Assembly: GCF_008831285.2 (NCBI RefSeq)
Contig: NC_045150.1
Coordinates: 11,885,868 to 11,949,867 of the forward strand
Length of the DNA: 64,000 nt
Direction: 5' to 3'
Source of the DNA: Nymphaea colorata
Taxonomy: Eukaryota; Streptophyta; Magnoliopsida; Nymphaeales; Nymphaeaceae
This document shows positions 48,615 through 60,584 of this stretch, one piece after another (position 1 is the first letter of the stretch; each line of letters begins with the position of its first letter). The notes beneath the pieces are model-generated. The model worked only from the letters and a program-made list of their open reading frames with translations, was not told the origin of the DNA and searched no databases. A program made the position numbers and the translations under genes.

Positions 48615-48790
48615 GTTTAATCATTTATTGGGTTTAGATTGAGATTTGGTATGTAGTTTGTAATTGGATCTACATTTATTTTTGAGCAGATTCAAAATTA
48701 GATCAGTTGTTAGATATACCCAGTCCATTTACAATAGCAACTCTTAATATGCACTCAAGCTACAAAGATATGTAATCTTCATATTAAGGC
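48615..48790 (+). repeat. Direct repeat downstream of permease copy 1, unit A
   Basis: It matches 49140-49355 in order: TTGGGTTTAGATTG, GATCAGTTGT(T)AG, ATCCA or CCCAGTCCATTTACA, ATAGCAAC and CTACAAAGAT. This unit begins about 25 bases after the stop codon of the gene. Confidence 0.6.
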
Positions 48791-49139
48791 AGCAGTTAGA
48801 CTTTCTGGGTGGGTGAGTAATAGAGACCCACTGTCCCACAGAGAGCAACAGCTGCAACACTCCTACCCAACCCCTTGTTTCACTATAGTACAAAGTTTGC
48901 TTTCAGGGTGCCAAAATCTCTCTTTTAGGTTGACACTTTAGATATTTGAAATGGAGACTGGCGCCTACCAGTCCCCATGAATGCCCTTGGGAACAAGTCG
49001 GATTTCGACTTTACAAAACTAAGATCCTGTTCAACTGAATTTGTATCTAGAATCCCATCTTTTTAAAATTAAATTTAGATCCAACTGGCAAAAAAATCCA
49101 ATGTTCATATGTAACCAGATAAGATCTTTATCAGACCTC

Positions 49140-49355
49140 AGCTATATATTAATTGGGTTTAGATTGCGGTTTGGCTTTGAAACTGCATACCAAAGTCTGT
49201 GGACTCGGTTAGTGATTTGATCTACAGTATTTATTTACCATATTCAAGTGAACGGGCTTGAAATCCGATCAGTTGTAAGAAATATCCAATCCATTTACAT
49301 CTGTTTCGACGATAGCAACCTATAACGGCCGCCATTCAAACTATAAAGATCTGAA
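49140..49355 (+). repeat. Direct repeat downstream of permease copy 1, unit B
   Basis: A diverged second unit of 48615-48790, with TTGGGTTTAGATTG, CCGATCAGTTGTAAG, CCAATCCATTTACAT, GATAGCAAC and CTATAAAGATC. The units are about 530 bases apart. Unit B might be a remnant of the 3' flank of a lost permease copy, which is inference. Confidence 0.5.
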
Positions 49356-49926
49356 CTCTTGACGAACGTCCGACTCTGCCCTGCGAATATTGCTTTTCCT
49401 TATCTTGCATGGCCAATACCTGCGACTGTGAATTAAGGATATTTTATACCTTGTTGAAAAGGTTCTTATTCTTGTCATCATAGAAGTGTTCATGATACAA
49501 CATGTTTATAATGAATTATTTTTGCCCATGATTATTGAAGCAGGAGAGAATGTCATAGAGATCCAGATCCAATTCTCATATTTTCAGCTTTTATTTGTTG
49601 TATTGTTTTGTTTAGATCCAGATCCAGATCCAGGAATTTATATAATGGCGTTTCAGTCCTCATTTGTAAGCAGTCATAAAACTTAATAAAAACCCTAATA
49701 GAGATCTGTGTTCTTTTCCTTTTTACGTTCCATTTTTGCATTCCTCTCGATTCTCCCTAAATAATTATGCGTTGATCATGGATTAGAGGAGAAGCCCTCT
49801 TGGAATACTCATTTATCATTCAGGATCATACCATACGGGACGGTTGCTAAAGACCAAACTGTTTCTAAAAGAAATTGCCACAAAAAAAAAGAAAAAAACT
49901 TGTGGTCAAGAGACACTCCTGTACTG

Positions 49927-50075
49927 TTTGGAACTAGGGGCGGAGCCCAAGGAGGGCCGGCAGAGGCCCTGGCCCTCCATGATTTTTTTTTTTTAATTTA
50001 CATATGAATTGTTAAAAATTTTGTGTAAACTATATCAAAATTATAAAAAATGATATTTTGGCACTTTTCAAAATT
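49927..50075. repeat. Interspersed repeat family with GGGGCGGAGCC end, copy 5
   Basis: It begins AGGGGCGGAGCCC, then GGCCCTCCATGATTTTTTTT and an AT-rich stretch containing AAAATGATATTTTGGC. The right end is not clear. Confidence 0.45.
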
Positions 50076-50297
50076 TTGAAACCAGAAACCATAATTCAGC
50101 TTTCCGCTCCTATCCATAACCATGCCAAAATTCTACTTTTGAAGTTGTTTCCCAATCACCTTCATGCTAGAGACTTCAAACTAAATATTGAGATTAAATT
50201 ATGTAAGTACACCCAAATGAATTTCTCTAGAAATTTAAGTATCACGTTCCATGTTTTGCTTCAAAATTAACTATATCTAGCTGTATCACCTTATTTC

Positions 50298-50328
<31 letters not shown>

Positions 50329-51437
50329 CTTAGAGAGGGAGACATAGAACTGATAAAATGGAAAATTTATTATTAAAAAGGGTCATTTTAAACCATGTCT
50401 AAATGTACTATAAATCGTCACTAAAAGCTCCATATAATGTTGTTAATGCTTTCATTGCACAGTCATATTTTGCCACGGTTTTCAAAATATTTTGCCGTCC
50501 GCTTACATTCAGTAGTTGGCTGCTTTTGAGTTTTATATATATATATATATATGACCTATCATTATGCACAAAGTCTACTGCAATGCATTGGATTGCATGT
50601 GTGAGAGGTCGGACTCCTTAAAGTGACAAGTTCTTTGGCCATCCATCCATCCATCCGCATGTCGTGGTACACTTGTCACTGGAACAATCCAACAACCTTT
50701 TGTATACACATTAAGACTATATATACTCATAAATATACTTCATAATTTGTAAATCGAATCTGACCATACGGCTTACAATGAGTACACGTAGTCTTAATGC
50801 TTAGTTAGTTCATATATTAAACGAAATATATATGAAAGATAAGTGAAATGACTACAAAGTACCATCTCATCAACTTAATTTTGATTATGCATAAATCCTT
50901 TTATCGGATGCTCCCAAAGAGACGATTGGAAAGGCAAATAACGGTATGGAACATCAATCAGATTGATAGGGCGGTCTATAACTAAAACCTCTACTTTATT
51001 CGGACGAAGCGAGAGTAAGTCGAGGGTGGCGTGTGTGAGTTTCCAAACAGATCACATGGTAAGTAGAAAATGGGGCCTAATCAGGCGGTTGTCCGAGGGC
51101 GAAATGTGTTGCTGGTCTATTGGGAGGAAGCGCAGGCGTGGCGCCGAGTGCGCTTCACAAGCGTCAGAGCAACCGGCCTTTCCAACCGACTTTGAGTCAG
51201 CCGCTGTCGCCATTCTTAATTTGGCGATTCCTTCCAGGTGTGGCGCTTCAAGCAAGACGACAGCACAGTAATCTCACGAGGCTGGTGTGCATGTCTCTCT
51301 CTCTCTGTGGTGCAGGTTCTGTGGGACTGTTCGTAGGCATTGTTAAAGGGCCCTGTTCCCCATTTGCTCGTGGTTGCATGCCCTTGTGCTATCAAGGTCG
51401 GAAGCTTCAGGTTGTGATGCGGTAGAAGAGGCGAATA

Positions 51438-54400
51438 ATGGAGGGGGCAGAGAGTAGAAGCATGGCGTGTATCGAAAGCGGAGGTCAAGACTTTGTTGGT
51501 CGTGGAGATGAAGGCGATGGCGGTCATGTTAGGACTGGTAAGGTTTTTTCTGTGTTCAACTACACGGGATATTGAATCATTGATGTTCGGCGTCTGAAAA
51601 GAAATCCCCTGTTCGTGTCTCTGTTCTGTTGCGCACATACACATGAAGAGAGAGAGAGAGAGAGAGTGTGAAAGAAATAAATCAGGAAACCCTCTCCTTT
51701 GATGTGAAAAGGCGGTTCGTTCGATCACCTCTTGAACTGAGTTTGCAATTCGGTTTATTCGTTCTTTTCTGTCTGTCGCTTAAAAAAGGAAGAAATTCAT
51801 AAATAATATATACTTTCTTCCCTATCCTTATAAACAAATCTTAGATTTATAATCTAGAAAGTGTTTGAAAAATTCAATGGTAGGCAAGATCATGGCTTAA
51901 AAACTTCCAAAAAGAAGAAAAACTTGATGATGTTCATGCCTTAAATGCTGATCAAGTAGCAAACATTTCCCTCATACAGGTTGTGTCTGTAACGTTGGTT
52001 CTGATTGCTTGGTTTGGTGCATCATGCATTTGATTGATTTACAGGGACGGTCTGGACTGCAACTGCTCATATTATAACGGCAGTTATAGGAGCAGGGGTT
52101 CTAGGGCTGCCATGGAGCGTAGCTCAGCTTGGCTGGGTTCTGGGCCCTGCTGCCATCCTTCTCTTTGCCTGGGTTACCTATTACACAGCCCTCCTTCTAG
52201 CAGACTGCTACAGATACCCTGACAAAGCCGCCGGCCAGAGAAACCGTGTCTACATGGATGCAGTGAGTACCATTCTAGGTACACTACTCATCTACTTCTC
52301 CTATCTACCTTCTGTTCAGATTACATGCACACTGCACAGTAAAACGCAAAGAGATGCAATTGCTAAGGATCTGTTCACATTGTGGCCTCTTGTGCCGCTG
52401 AGTTCATGAGCATCATCAGTCGTCACCGGTCATGAGATCAGCCTGAATAAACCCCACCCCAAGTCAGTTTTTCTTCTTTTTCTTTTTCAATATTTATTTA
52501 GAAGAAACCGATTGGGAGCATAAAATTCTCAAAACCATACCCTTAACTTCAAGGTTCTAAGGCTCTAAGCGTGATAAAGGGTGATAGTGACCATAGGATT
52601 CGAACCTTCGAATCCCTTGACTGTTGGTCGTCTTGTCTGGTTGCACTATGGCCTTAAGAGGCATAGCCCAACTCGGATTTGATCATTGAAAATTGAACGG
52701 GTCGAAGTTTACCTTACAACCTCAATCATGTTAACGGGTCGGATTTGTTCAAGAATTTTGGCCCAATAAACCCGTTCAAGCAGAACTGGTGGGACTTTAC
52801 AATTTCAACATGTTCAAAGTTTCAATCTCCAAAAAAAATTCTAGACTGCATGTCCTGTTTGTTATAGTTATGTAAATAATGAAAAGGTTTACCTTGACTT
52901 TTTTGTCAACGTTTGAGGCTTTGAGCTTAATATAATGAAACTGAGAAGTTTGAATATGTTCTTACTGGCTTTAAACTGAGGTCTAATCCTATATTATGGT
53001 TCTAAACAGAGCTCGGTCCAAGTTTTCTGGACTCAAATGGAGATTGGGTCAACCTTAATTAGGAGCCGTTGGATATTAGAAACACATTACGAGTGTTTCC
53101 TGAACCTGCCTCAAAATGTGCAAGTGTTTTATGAACCAATCTCCAATTTGAGATAGATTTATAGAACACACGCAATTCCTAATGCCATGAGGTGTTAGCA
53201 TCTGATAAAGAGCGAGCATCATTCAGATTTGAACTAGCTAGCAACTGGTTGCCGCCCTGGCCCAAACAGTTGGGCTATGGCTCACGCCCTCTGGCGGCCA
53301 ACCGTGGTTGTTTTAGGCAACCGAGGAAACTAAACGAGACAACTCAGAAAACTTCACGAAACAAAATAAAAGATTTGCTCTTCATGCCCCATGCCTCTGA
53401 AATTAGAAGTGTCAATGTTACTCCGGTAGGATGTGTTCATGAAGGATTAATGCTGAAATTCTTGTGCCTACTGATAAAATCTCAATCTTGTGGTCTTATT
53501 TTTAAATTTTCCTGTCGGCATATTATGGTGAGATTTTGCCCAATCCCAGGCAGCCAATAAGAAATTGTTTTTTCCCCTAGGTTCTTGCTACCACTTGTAA
53601 TGAATGGAACCTTTTCATTGAATCTAAATTTCAGTGTGCATCCCACTATTATCAGCTGAAGAAAACTGATAAAATTGAACAATATTTTTGGATCTGAATC
53701 AAATTTAATATCTTTCAACTCTGTAAAAGCTCATCAATTGTGCAGTTGATTTTCACTTTCCTTTTCAGGGCCTAAACAGGAGAAGCTGTGTGGAGTTGCC
53801 CAACATATCGATCTGTGGGGAGCTTTGATTGGATACACTATAACAACTTCCACAAGCATGATGTGAGTTTTTCATGTTCTTGAGTTAGAAGAAGCTACAA
53901 CAAGAACCTTTTTGTTGTTACAGAATGTATATAAGCTTTAGCTCTTTTGCTTGTAAAAGGGTTTTGTTACATTCATGATATTTTGTAGTCCATCTGCTTA
54001 TGTTAATGCGTGCAAGTTGCAGAAATTGTGTAAAATGTGATTTAATGTTATGAAGTTTGGAGTTATGAACAGGGCAGTGAAGAAATCAAACTGTTTCCAC
54101 AAATACGGTCATGATTCAGAGTGTCGAATGTCCGGCAATCTGTATATGATACTCTTTGGAGTAATTGAGATTGTGCTAGCTCAACTTCCGAACCTTGAGA
54201 AAGTTACATTGCTCTCTATCATAGCAGCGATCATGTCGTTCGCGTACTCGCTCATTGGCCTGGGCTTGTGTATCGCTAAAGTAGCAATGAATGGAAAGCT
54301 AAAAGGATCTTTAACAGGAACAGAAGTGAACGATGGTGGTATGTCCTTGGCAACGAAGACATGGAATGCCTTCCAAGCTTTGGGGAACATTGCTTTTGCA

Positions 54401-55967
54401 TATACTTATGCAGTCGTTCTCATTGAAATACAGGTAAAGAAATTATTTCTTCTCGTTTTCTTCCTCTGCTTTCTTCACAAAAACTATGATTTGACTGCAG
54501 TCTGCAGTGGTTTCTCTCACCTTCTCTTTTCCTTCATGGAAAAGACAATGAAGACCTGCTATATATTTTTCAATGTGATTCAGGTATAGATGGAGCTTAG
54601 ATGTACTCTTTATTCTCTAGAGTGGAAGTTACTTCTGTTCTTTGCTATTTTTTTGTTTTTTTTCTTTTGTGATTTAAAAGTTGAAAGCTTTTGATCAATT
54701 CTAAGAAAGTCGCTTTGTATGTAAGCTCCCGTTAATTCTTCCAGCAAGTTGCCCTTTATGCAGCATCATTTCTTCCTTATCTTCTTCTGTGGAACTCAAG
54801 AGGTTCTTTTGAAAACTTTGTAGGATACAATGAAATCACCACCGCCGGAGAACGAGTCCATGAGGAGAGCTAACTTTTATGCAGTTGGGGTGACAACAGT
54901 GTTCTATATGACTCTTGGTTGCATTGGATATGCTGCATTTGGCAACTCATCTCCGGGAAATTTCCTCACTGGCTTTGGCTTCTACGAACCTTACTGGCTT
55001 ATTGACATTGGCAACATTTGTGTCATCGTTCATCTTGTTGGTGCTTACCAGGTAAGGGGAAAGAGTTGTCATGCCGTTTGTTAATTAGTATGTAGATAAG
55101 GGAGCTAGTATTAAAAAATATCATTTCCAGGCTTTTCTCGATGAGTGTTTTCTCGGTTCTATATCACCCGAAGGTTTGTTTTTCTCTAGAAAATTTCTAG
55201 AATTCAAAACTAGTAAAAAATGTGAAGAAATAATAGAAAAATTATGAATATTTGAGTTGTCTACTTATTTTCTTACAAAATCAAAATTCAAATCATTCAA
55301 TAATATGTTGAGAGAAACCTAAAAAATTTTAAATTGCATTAAAGAATTTTTTTCAAGAACTAACTAAGCTTCAACTGTATTTCTAAAGGTGCTAGCTCAT
55401 TTGCTTCTCTTCCTCTCCTTAGGGATATGCTTGCTAATATCAATGCAGTCAAAACTTCAATGCCAATTCTCTGTAGACCGAAGACAGCAGATCGTTGCAA
55501 AGATAATTTACATTGGCAATTCATGCTTGTGTATACAGGTGTATGCACAACCAATTTTCTTTCATCTTGAGAATTGGATTGCTAAGTCATGGCCTGCATT
55601 CTACACTCGGGACAAAGTTTACCGGATCAGCCTGCCAAAAACGACGACCATGTTCGAGTTCACAATCATGCGGTTGGTCGTCCGCTCATCGTTCATTGTT
55701 TTGATGACACTCGTGGCGATGATCATACCATTTTTCAACGCAGTCATGGGTTTGCTCGGCGCACTCACATTTTGGCCCTTGACAGTTTACTTTCCGGTGT
55801 CTATGTACATGGTTCAGGAGAAGGTCAAGAGACAGACGTTCACATGGTTCAGGTTGAAGTTCCTGGACTTGATTTCCATGGTTGTATGTATACTAGCAGC
55901 TGTGGGATCAGTTGCTGGAATAATAGACAGCCTCAAGCATGCTGCCCCTTTTAAGAGCTCTTACTAG
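51438..55967 (+). CDS. Amino acid permease (AAP family), 481 aa, tandem copy 2
   Basis: A proton-coupled amino acid symporter of the plasma membrane, of the same family as its upstream neighbour. Coding exons: 51438-51537, 52045-52278, 53769-53862, 54073-54433, 54824-55051 and 55539-55967. Exons 2-6 have the same lengths as in the first copy (234, 94, 361, 228 and 429 bases), so the two arose by tandem duplication. The N-terminal exon is longer (100 against 61 bases) and unrelated except for its end (HVRTG). Conserved pieces include TVWTATAHIITAVIGAGVL, LPWSVAQLGW, NRVYMDAV, SMMAVKKSNCFHKYG, QLPNLEKVTLLS, GYAAFGNSSPGNFLTGF and EPYWLIDIGN. No stop or frame break is seen. The second ATG, eight codons in, is an alternative start. 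The exon 2-3 intron is 1.5 kb. It converges on the minus-strand dioxygenase gene 1.4 kb away. Confidence 0.93.
52279..53768 (+). other. Intron 2 of permease copy 2
   Basis: The 1.5-kb intron has no recognisable gene. A 122-codon frame at 53192-53560 and a minus-strand frame at 53482-53718 have ordinary composition but no known domain and no conserved partner in the first permease. A GGTTCGAATCC word (minus strand, near 52595) resembles a tRNA B box but no tRNA fold follows. Confidence 0.55.
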
Positions 55968-57410
55968 AGACACTCTATACCTCACCTGGTTTCACGGTGA
56001 TCCTCCATTGACAGATCATTTATTTGGTATCAATTTGGCCAAAGAAGTCCTTTTTGGGCCAACCAACCGACAAGTTCTGCTTCAATCCTCTTCATAGAGT
56101 GTTCATCACAATCAACCAGAAGTGTTGCTGGAAGAGTTCATTCTGTAAATTTGTGATGAAGTGGCTGTTGAGATGCAAGCTGACATGGTGAGAGTGAAAA
56201 CTCTATACATGTATCATCATCATTATCCTTATCATTATTTTTGTTCGCGACCTTGAGAATCCGAACTCGGGCTTAGAGACTTTGTAACTGGCCTCATAAA
56301 ACTGAAGTCGAGTGCTCCTTGCTTCCTGCGGTGGAGCCACATCTTGGCTGGTGTATTGTCCAGCCCCATAAAATATCTTTATTTTCACATAGACGCTTTT
56401 AAATATTTGCTGATTTATATATATTGTTGCTCTTTAAAGTAAAAAAGCTTTTAGATTAATGTCCCTTGGCTCAAAATTTCTAGATCCACCACTGTTTGCT
56501 TTTAAAGCCCATGCCTGCTTTGGGTTATGCAAAATCTATTCCTGGTTTGGCTTATGTAGGGAGTTGATGCTCACAAAAAAATCTAACTAACGACTCGCCT
56601 TGACCAGCTATGCCATTTCTTTTGGGCTACACATGTTGCATTATTGGTAGGAAGGTGGTTCATATTTCTTTCTGCAATAGTTTTTAGCGTTCTTTAGGAT
56701 ATTCCAGAATAAGTTTCTGTTCTTTTAAAATATACTTGAAGAGGTATCTTACTGGATATATATAATACGGAATGGATCCTGATTTTCCCTCAAAAAGTCC
56801 AGCGAGACATTGGTAGGGTCGAGCTCTATACGAAACCAGGGTTCCAATTAATTATGCACCAACTTAAGTTCTGCCGAGTTAATTAGGAAGCAATTGTAAA
56901 TCTCTTAAGGTGCGGAGTTTTTTGACAACCACATGTGGAGTCTCCTCATTGCAGGAGGATCAATGTCATACATATGAGTAAATAAAACCAGTCCTAAAAT
57001 CAGATTAGCTTCTCAAGTCTCTTCTCTTCTAAAATTCACCAATAGTGAATGATAGTAGCCGTTGCACCCATCGAGATTATTATTGAACACTGACAATTAA
57101 CACATGTTGTTTAAGATAATACAACACAAATCGGCATTTTAATGGCGCCACAGTTAAGAAACTGCGACGGCTGGAGATTCTAAGGTACGTTTCATACAAG
57201 AACAGAACCAATCTATCAGCTACATACGTTTCATACAAGAACAGAACCAATCTATCAGCTACATACGTTTCATACAAGAACAGAACCAATCTATCAGCTA
57301 CATACATTTCATACAAGAACAACAGAACCAATCTATCAGCTACATACATTTCATACAAGAAAAACAGAACCCAAGCGAAGCCCTTCACCTATTTACACCC
57401 TCGTTTTAGT
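55968..57410. other. Region between convergent permease copy 2 and the dioxygenase gene
   Basis: No gene is seen. Parts of it (about 56105-56170 and 56810-57180) recur at 62780-63200 as part of a segmental duplication. The piece between, about 56175-56805, has no partner there. The minisatellite at 57189-57370 closes the region just after the dioxygenase stop codon. Confidence 0.65.
57189..57370. repeat. 39-bp minisatellite next to the dioxygenase stop codon
   Basis: Units beginning GTTTCATACAAGAACAGAAC and ending CAGCTACATAC start at 57189, 57228, 57267 and 57306 (the last with 3 extra bases), with a partial unit at 57348. The first three units are identical or nearly so. It lies in the likely 3' untranslated region of the minus-strand gene. 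Because 39 is a multiple of three, it makes an open minus-strand frame of 13-residue repeats, which I treat as a by-product. The duplicated locus near 63225-63265 has only one unit. Confidence 0.9.
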
Positions 57411-58701
57411 TCACTTACAGGAGGTGAATCTGTAGGAAGCATAAGACATGGTGCCATTAGTCCAACTATGGTGCACAAGTTCAGCTTTGGCTCCCTCACC
57501 AGCAGCACCCATCGCCACATGCAGCGGGTAAAAATGGTCAGGCCAAGGATGCGCCATTTTTGCATACGGCGCCTTGTTCAGATAGTCGTTAACATCTTCA
57601 TACCTACATAAGAATTATTCAGGAAAAACAATCAACAGAATCAGGTTTCCCACAAGTATAATAATCTTCTAAACTTGTTTTTGGTGAATCAGTATGACAG
57701 GGTTCAGAATAAGTGAAAACAGTGGGCAACATTGTCAGTATAAAATAACCACACGGAAGCTGTGGTTTCAACAGCACGCTGTATAAGCCAAGCTCGAATG
57801 GAGTATATCAAAAGATTTTAACCCTATAAACAAGAAGTCCCAAATTGTAAGGTTACAGGGGTTCCTTGGCCTGAAGCAGCCAACCAGGTATATAAATCAC
57901 ATATGAGAGAAATTGGTTCAGACTTGTGGTTTGCAAAAACATTGTTGTCAAAGAAGGAATGCCATGGATGCCATATATTTGCTGGGTCACAAGGATCATC
58001 AACTCACATTTGTGAAGCTCAGGCTCCACACAAGCTTAAGAACTGATTAGTTCCCAAAAATACATAATCTGCCAAATCATTTTCCAAGAAAACCCATCAT
58101 CTTTACCTTTAGTCTGTCTCATCAAACATGCTGAACAAAAGCTGTTGGACTTACCAGAAAAGATACAAAAGTAATGCAATCTATGGTGGCCATCTAGAGG
58201 CCCAAAGAGCTTATTCGATTTCAATCAAGTTTCAGGAGGAGAACTCTGATTTACATGCCAATGGAGGAAACGGATGCATTGCATTTTCATGTGGTGTGTA
58301 ATTCGAAGTTTCAAATGCATTCTGCCAGCTGCATTTTGTGCATCGCATGACCAGCATTGTCTACGACAAGGACAAACGGATCCCGTCCCCTTGAGCATTG
58401 TTATTTCCAGGATATCATCTTCTCTGGAACGCAGTGTTCCACAGAATCAAGCAAGCTCAAAGGGTTAGTATAATAGTAAAAGCCTTGGCTGTGACATGGA
58501 CAAACGGATTCCGTTCCCTTGAGCATTGTTCCAAAATCCGTGTACCTCTTGTAGCTAGAGGACATGTAGGATCTTTTAAATGCTAATCCAAGGAACTAGA
58601 AATAGGTTTTCCTATGCCTTCAGTTCACAGAGAAAAAAACTAATGATCATCTAGCATCCATATAGATTGTTCAGATTTAGATTTCCTCTTGACTACGACT
58701 A

Positions 58702-58735
<34 letters not shown>

Positions 58736-60535
58736 TGCATTGAGGAGACTGTCCTTCAGCCATGTATCAAAATCCAACGCCCACTTGGGTGGAGGTGCAC
58801 CATCAGGACCCATGGTCCTCAGGTTGTGGGTGGCACTTCCTGACCCCATGATCAATACACCTTCCTCCTTCAGCGGGCTCAACGCTTTGCCCATGTTGTA
58901 GTGATACTGCGCATCCTTATGAAGCTGAATGGAGAGTTGGCATACGGGTATATCGGCATCCGGGTACATCAGCATCAGCGGCACCCATGCACCATGATCC
59001 AGTCCCCTGCTCCTCTCCTCTTTCACTTTCTTGAAACCTGCAACCTCAAGCAACTCCTTCACTCGCATCGCCAGCTCTGGTGCGCCTGGTGCAGGGTACT
59101 TCAGCTGCTCAAGGGCAAGATCAGCCATAAACAGACCGGCTTTAGTAACAGCTCTTACTATTATAAGTTACGAAAGCAACCGGGGACATAATCAGGAAGA
59201 TTTCAAAAATAATATCATTTATGAAGTAAGATAAGGCTATTTGGAGTTCTATACAAGATACATCAAAGACCATTGCATGCACCTTCAGCACCCTCTTGTC
59301 AGTGTACAGGTGTGATAATAAACTGGTAAGAGAAGTGACGTTTGACATTGAGCGGCTTTACTAGTTCTTTATTATAATTTTGGCAACTTAAGCATCAATC
59401 TCATTGAACTCTGTGATTATACATCTTACCTAACTATCCTTGTGGATTTTCACCAGCAATGACATGGGAATTCTGAAATTAGATCTTTGTCTTGTTGGTG
59501 ATTCCTTGCTACCGACTTGCGTCTCTGTTCTGTACCGCCGTGTTCTGTTCCAGTCTTTATTGCAGGAGCACGAGAGCTCCGTCTTCTCTGGCTATCTTAT
59601 CTCTTCTTCCTGTCCCTACTTTCGGCCTATTTACTTATTTAAGAGTTAAACTTTCTATTGCAAGAAAGAAGGTTGGGAAGAGATGGAGAAAAATAATCCA
59701 ATACAAGCCTGTTGTGCAGTAAACAACACATTTGATGTCAAATGTATGCTGATGCTAAATTTGTGCAAGGAAAATCGTTCAAGAACCCAAAAAAACAATA
59801 GCACCATAAAAATTTCACTACAATCAAAAGAAAAAAATATTGGATCCTCAAATAATTGGACAGAATATCTCGTTGGAAGGCATGGGAGTCGAAGGATTGG
59901 ACCCGGAGAAAAAGGGAAAAAAATTCGCATTTCCACCCAGCAGGCATCCGATTAAAGCCATGAATAAATACTAACATTCATCCTAACAAAACAGACCAGG
60001 CGTTTCTTGAAACTATCAAGATTTCACTGCAGCAACCTCCAACTCCATGGTGCCAAGAGGAACGTAATGAAATATCCCTTATTTTTAGACGATTTTGTTC
60101 ATGGCGGAATGCTACCGTATGATATGTACATATCTACAGGAAAACTTGGAATTGTTCTGCACCAGTTCGATCGTGTTCAAGAAAATTAATGGGCACCCAA
60201 CAACGGAATCGTGTCAACGTCCCACAATCATTCACCAGGTGATCCGATAGAGAGCAGTGGAACACCGAACCATCCAGAATGAGATCAGAGAAAGAGACGG
60301 GCACCTGGTACATGGGCTTGGGGAAGCCGTAGAAATCATAGATGGTAGCATTGGTGGTGGAGATGACGTTGACGCAGGGCTCGGCTGTCTCCCAATGGCC
60401 GGAGATGACCAGAATGGCTTTGGGCCTCTGCCCGGGCATCACCTTCTCCCTCCATGACTGCAGAAACTTCCTCGCCGGAACCCCTTCGTCAATCGACAGC
60501 ATCGGCGACCCGTGAGATATGTAGAACGTGTCCAT
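57411..60535 (-). CDS. LigB/DODA-like extradiol ring-cleavage dioxygenase, 264 aa
   Basis: This family (LigB superfamily, class III extradiol dioxygenases) opens catechol rings; in Caryophyllales one branch, DODA, makes betalamic acid from DOPA. Minus-strand coding exons run 60535-60305, 59104-58734 and 57603-57411. They have GT-AG borders, consistent phases and no stop; 264 residues is the normal size. SHGSP (H8), SGHW (H47) and [11 protein letters not shown] (H229) supply the three likely metal-binding histidines. [11 protein letters not shown] (D113, H114) and [10 protein letters not shown] are the other family signatures. The start is the ATG just after a (GA)n leader. Intron 2 begins with GT followed at once by a microsatellite. 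A further copy of the last exon lies at 63303-63485. Outside betalain plants the role of this family is poorly defined, so DOPA cleavage should not be assumed. Probably cytosolic, as no signal peptide is visible. Confidence 0.93.
57604..58733 (-). other. Intron 2 of the dioxygenase gene
   Basis: The 1.1-kb intron has the (GA)n array at its 5' edge (58704-58732 on the plus strand). A short repeated phrase, GGACAAACGGAT(C/T)CCGT(T/C)CCCTTGAGCATT, occurs at about 58371 and 58498. No gene inside. Confidence 0.7.
58704..58732. repeat. Microsatellite abutting a splice donor
   Basis: A GA run on the plus strand, read as (CT)n in the gene, begins directly at the GT of the exon 2 donor (AAG|GTCTCTCT). 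Its length may vary between individuals and it replaces the usual GTAAGT donor context. Confidence 0.9.
59105..60304 (-). other. Intron 1 of the dioxygenase gene
   Basis: A 1.2-kb intron between CCAG|GTGCCC and GAGCAG|CTGAAG. Overlapping short frames on both strands at 59440-59980 have no recognised domain. Nothing else is seen. Confidence 0.65.
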
Positions 60536-60547
60536 CTCTCTCTCTCT

Positions 60548-60580
<33 letters not shown>
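60536..60580 (-). promoter_or_regulatory. (GA)n leader directly before the dioxygenase start codon
   Basis: On the minus strand a GA-rich tract of about 45 bases, with a few GGGA interruptions, ends directly before the ATG at 60535. It resembles the GA leader of the first permease and could bind GAGA factors (BBR/BPC); that is inference. Confidence 0.5.

Positions 60581-60584
<4 letters not shown>

Larger units (their letters stand above)
48591..51437. other. Spacer between the two permease genes
   Basis: No gene is supported. It holds a direct repeat pair (48615-48790 and 49140-49355), a repeat-family copy (49927-50075), a (GA)n tract at 50299-50325 and a short (TA)n run near 50535. The overlapping frames at 50960-51430 lie in the probable promoter and leader of the second permease and have no recognisable domain. 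Confidence 0.6.

Noticed and set aside
52560-52680. tRNA gene or tRNA-derived SINE on the minus strand (GGTTCGAATCC word)
   Set aside because: No cloverleaf stems, A box or CCA-adjacent acceptor stem could be paired by eye.
57080-57388. 102-codon minus-strand protein with 13-residue repeats
   Set aside because: It is the 39-bp minisatellite read in an open phase, downstream of the dioxygenase stop codon.
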